Shown one piece after another: positions 7,136-7,670 of a DNA stretch of 7,670 bases; the first letter of the stretch is position 1; each line of letters starts with the position of its first letter. The notes beneath the pieces were generated by a model. It did no database searches. It saw only the letters and a list, made by a program, of their open reading frames with translations, and had not been told where the DNA came from. This DNA is from Tannerella sp. (GTDB lineage: Bacteria > Bacteroidota > Bacteroidia > Bacteroidales > Tannerellaceae): assembly GCA_031277235.1 (NCBI GenBank), contig JAITMT010000495.1, positions 1 to 7,670 of the forward strand. Reading direction: 5' to 3'. Position numbers and translations under genes: made by a program.

Positions 7136-7670
7136 TTTTTCTTATATAACGAATCAACATAAGCCTTATAAATGGTTCTCCAGTTTCTGCCTGTCTGGTA
7201 GAGGTACAATTCACATTTTGTTTTATAAATTTCGAAAATAGCCGAAATCTGCTCCATGTTTTTGTAGTCAATCGCCTCTTCCCGCGCTTGTTTCAGATAG
7301 TTGAGTATCGTTGCGTCTTCTTCCGGCGTCATATCCGTTACGATTTCCCGATAGGCTTTCATGGTGAAAGCCACTTTGCCGACCGTGTATTTATCAAGAA
7401 TCAATTCGACCTGTTCTTCCGTGAGGTCTTTTCGCAGACCCGACATCAAGGCGTCGTGTATTTCTTTCGGAAGTTTTGAATCCATGATCATCTGACGGTC
7501 GAGTTTCGTCAGCATTCCGCCCGTTCTCGGATTGATTCCTTCGGGAACTTTGTTATAATCCTGCGTATTGTGCCAATCGCGCACCGCTTTCAGATGGGCG
7601 GCAATCACTTTTGTAACGCGCGAAGTTTTGGCTTCGTCATTCAGCCGGAGCGAAGCGACCCAATCGGATG
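7132..7670 (-). CDS. DUF3826 domain protein, 5' end cut by window
   Basis: The reading frame is open to the right edge: the residues upstream of 7608 read SDWVASLRLNDEAKTSRVTK, so the GTG at 7606-7608 is an internal Val, not the start. The visible 178 residues match my memory of DUF3826: RDWHN, VPEGINPRTG, LDRQMIMDS, LTEEQVELILDKYTVGKVAF, then LKQAREEAIDYKNMEQISAIFEIYKTKCE and a C-terminal GRNWR. The protein is charged and mostly helical. No function is established for the family, which in Bacteroidota occurs among polysaccharide-degradation genes and is usually secreted; the leader would lie outside the window. Its TGA stop overlaps the ATG of the next gene by four bases, tying it to the large two-module enzyme. 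An accessory or substrate-handling role is only inference. Confidence 0.9.
   Translation of the reverse strand, partial: SDWVASLRLNDEAKTSRVTKVIAAHLKAVRDWHNTQDYNKVPEGINPRTGGMLTKLDRQMIMDSKLPKEIHDALMSGLRKDLTEEQVELILDKYTVGKVAFTMKAYREIVTDMTPEEDATILNYLKQAREEAIDYKNMEQISAIFEIYKTKCELYLYQTGRNWRTIYKAYVDSLYKKK

Noticed and set aside
7132..7608. GTG at 7606-7608 as the start of the DUF3826 protein
   Set aside because: The frame stays open to the window edge and the upstream residues fit the family, so the true start lies outside the window.
7621..7636. Small hairpin CGAAG/CTTCG with a 6-base loop in the DUF3826 gene, similar in letters to the 5392-5415 stem
   Set aside because: The stem is only 5 bp, it lies within a conserved part of a recognised protein family and has no second palindrome beside it, so chance pairing is the simpler explanation.

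Overview
The window reads as part of a Bacteroidota (Bacteroidales-like) chromosome. The evidence is the family content (DUF3826, a DUF6298-type enzyme, DUF4369-TlpA proteins, a lipoprotein GH43), the signal peptides that would be cleaved just before Gln, and the A/T-rich translation starts without a strong Shine-Dalgarno sequence. All six genes lie on the minus strand and are tightly packed, with gaps of -4, 27, 76, 23 and 2 bases. They therefore look like one operon running from right to left. No tRNA, rRNA, CRISPR array, transposase or clear terminator is visible, and no stretch longer than 300 bases lacks a gene.

Layout in transcription order: (1) a 5'-truncated DUF3826 protein (7670-7132). 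(2) A 972-residue secreted two-module enzyme (7135-4217), with an N-terminal pectate-lyase-like beta-helix and a C-terminal DUF6298-type domain, coupled to gene 1 by an ATGA overlap. (3) A secreted DUF4369/thioredoxin-fold protein whose active site is Cys-Pro-Gly-Ser rather than CxxC (4189-2990). (4) Its neighbour and paralog with an intact WCGPC site (2913-1711). (5) A GH43-like five-bladed beta-propeller lipoprotein (1687-776). (6) A mandelate racemase/muconate lactonizing (enolase superfamily) protein with an apparent twin-arginine export signal, cut by the left edge (773-1).

Taken together this looks like an accessory glycan-degradation operon, plausibly for a pectin-type or other acidic plant polysaccharide. 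The beta-helix/DUF6298 enzyme and the GH43 protein would cleave the glycan, the enolase-superfamily enzyme may transform a released sugar acid, and the TlpA-like pair may handle envelope disulfides. The substrate is inferred from family context only; no SusC/SusD pair or regulator is in the window.

Two structures are not explained by ordinary gene content. One is a run of three consecutive perfect-stem hairpins (5392-5460) lying in frame inside the linker of the two-module enzyme, resembling an inserted palindromic element. The other is a 15-bp tandem repeat that is also a long dyad (2816-2853) inside the signal-peptide codons of the TlpA-like gene.
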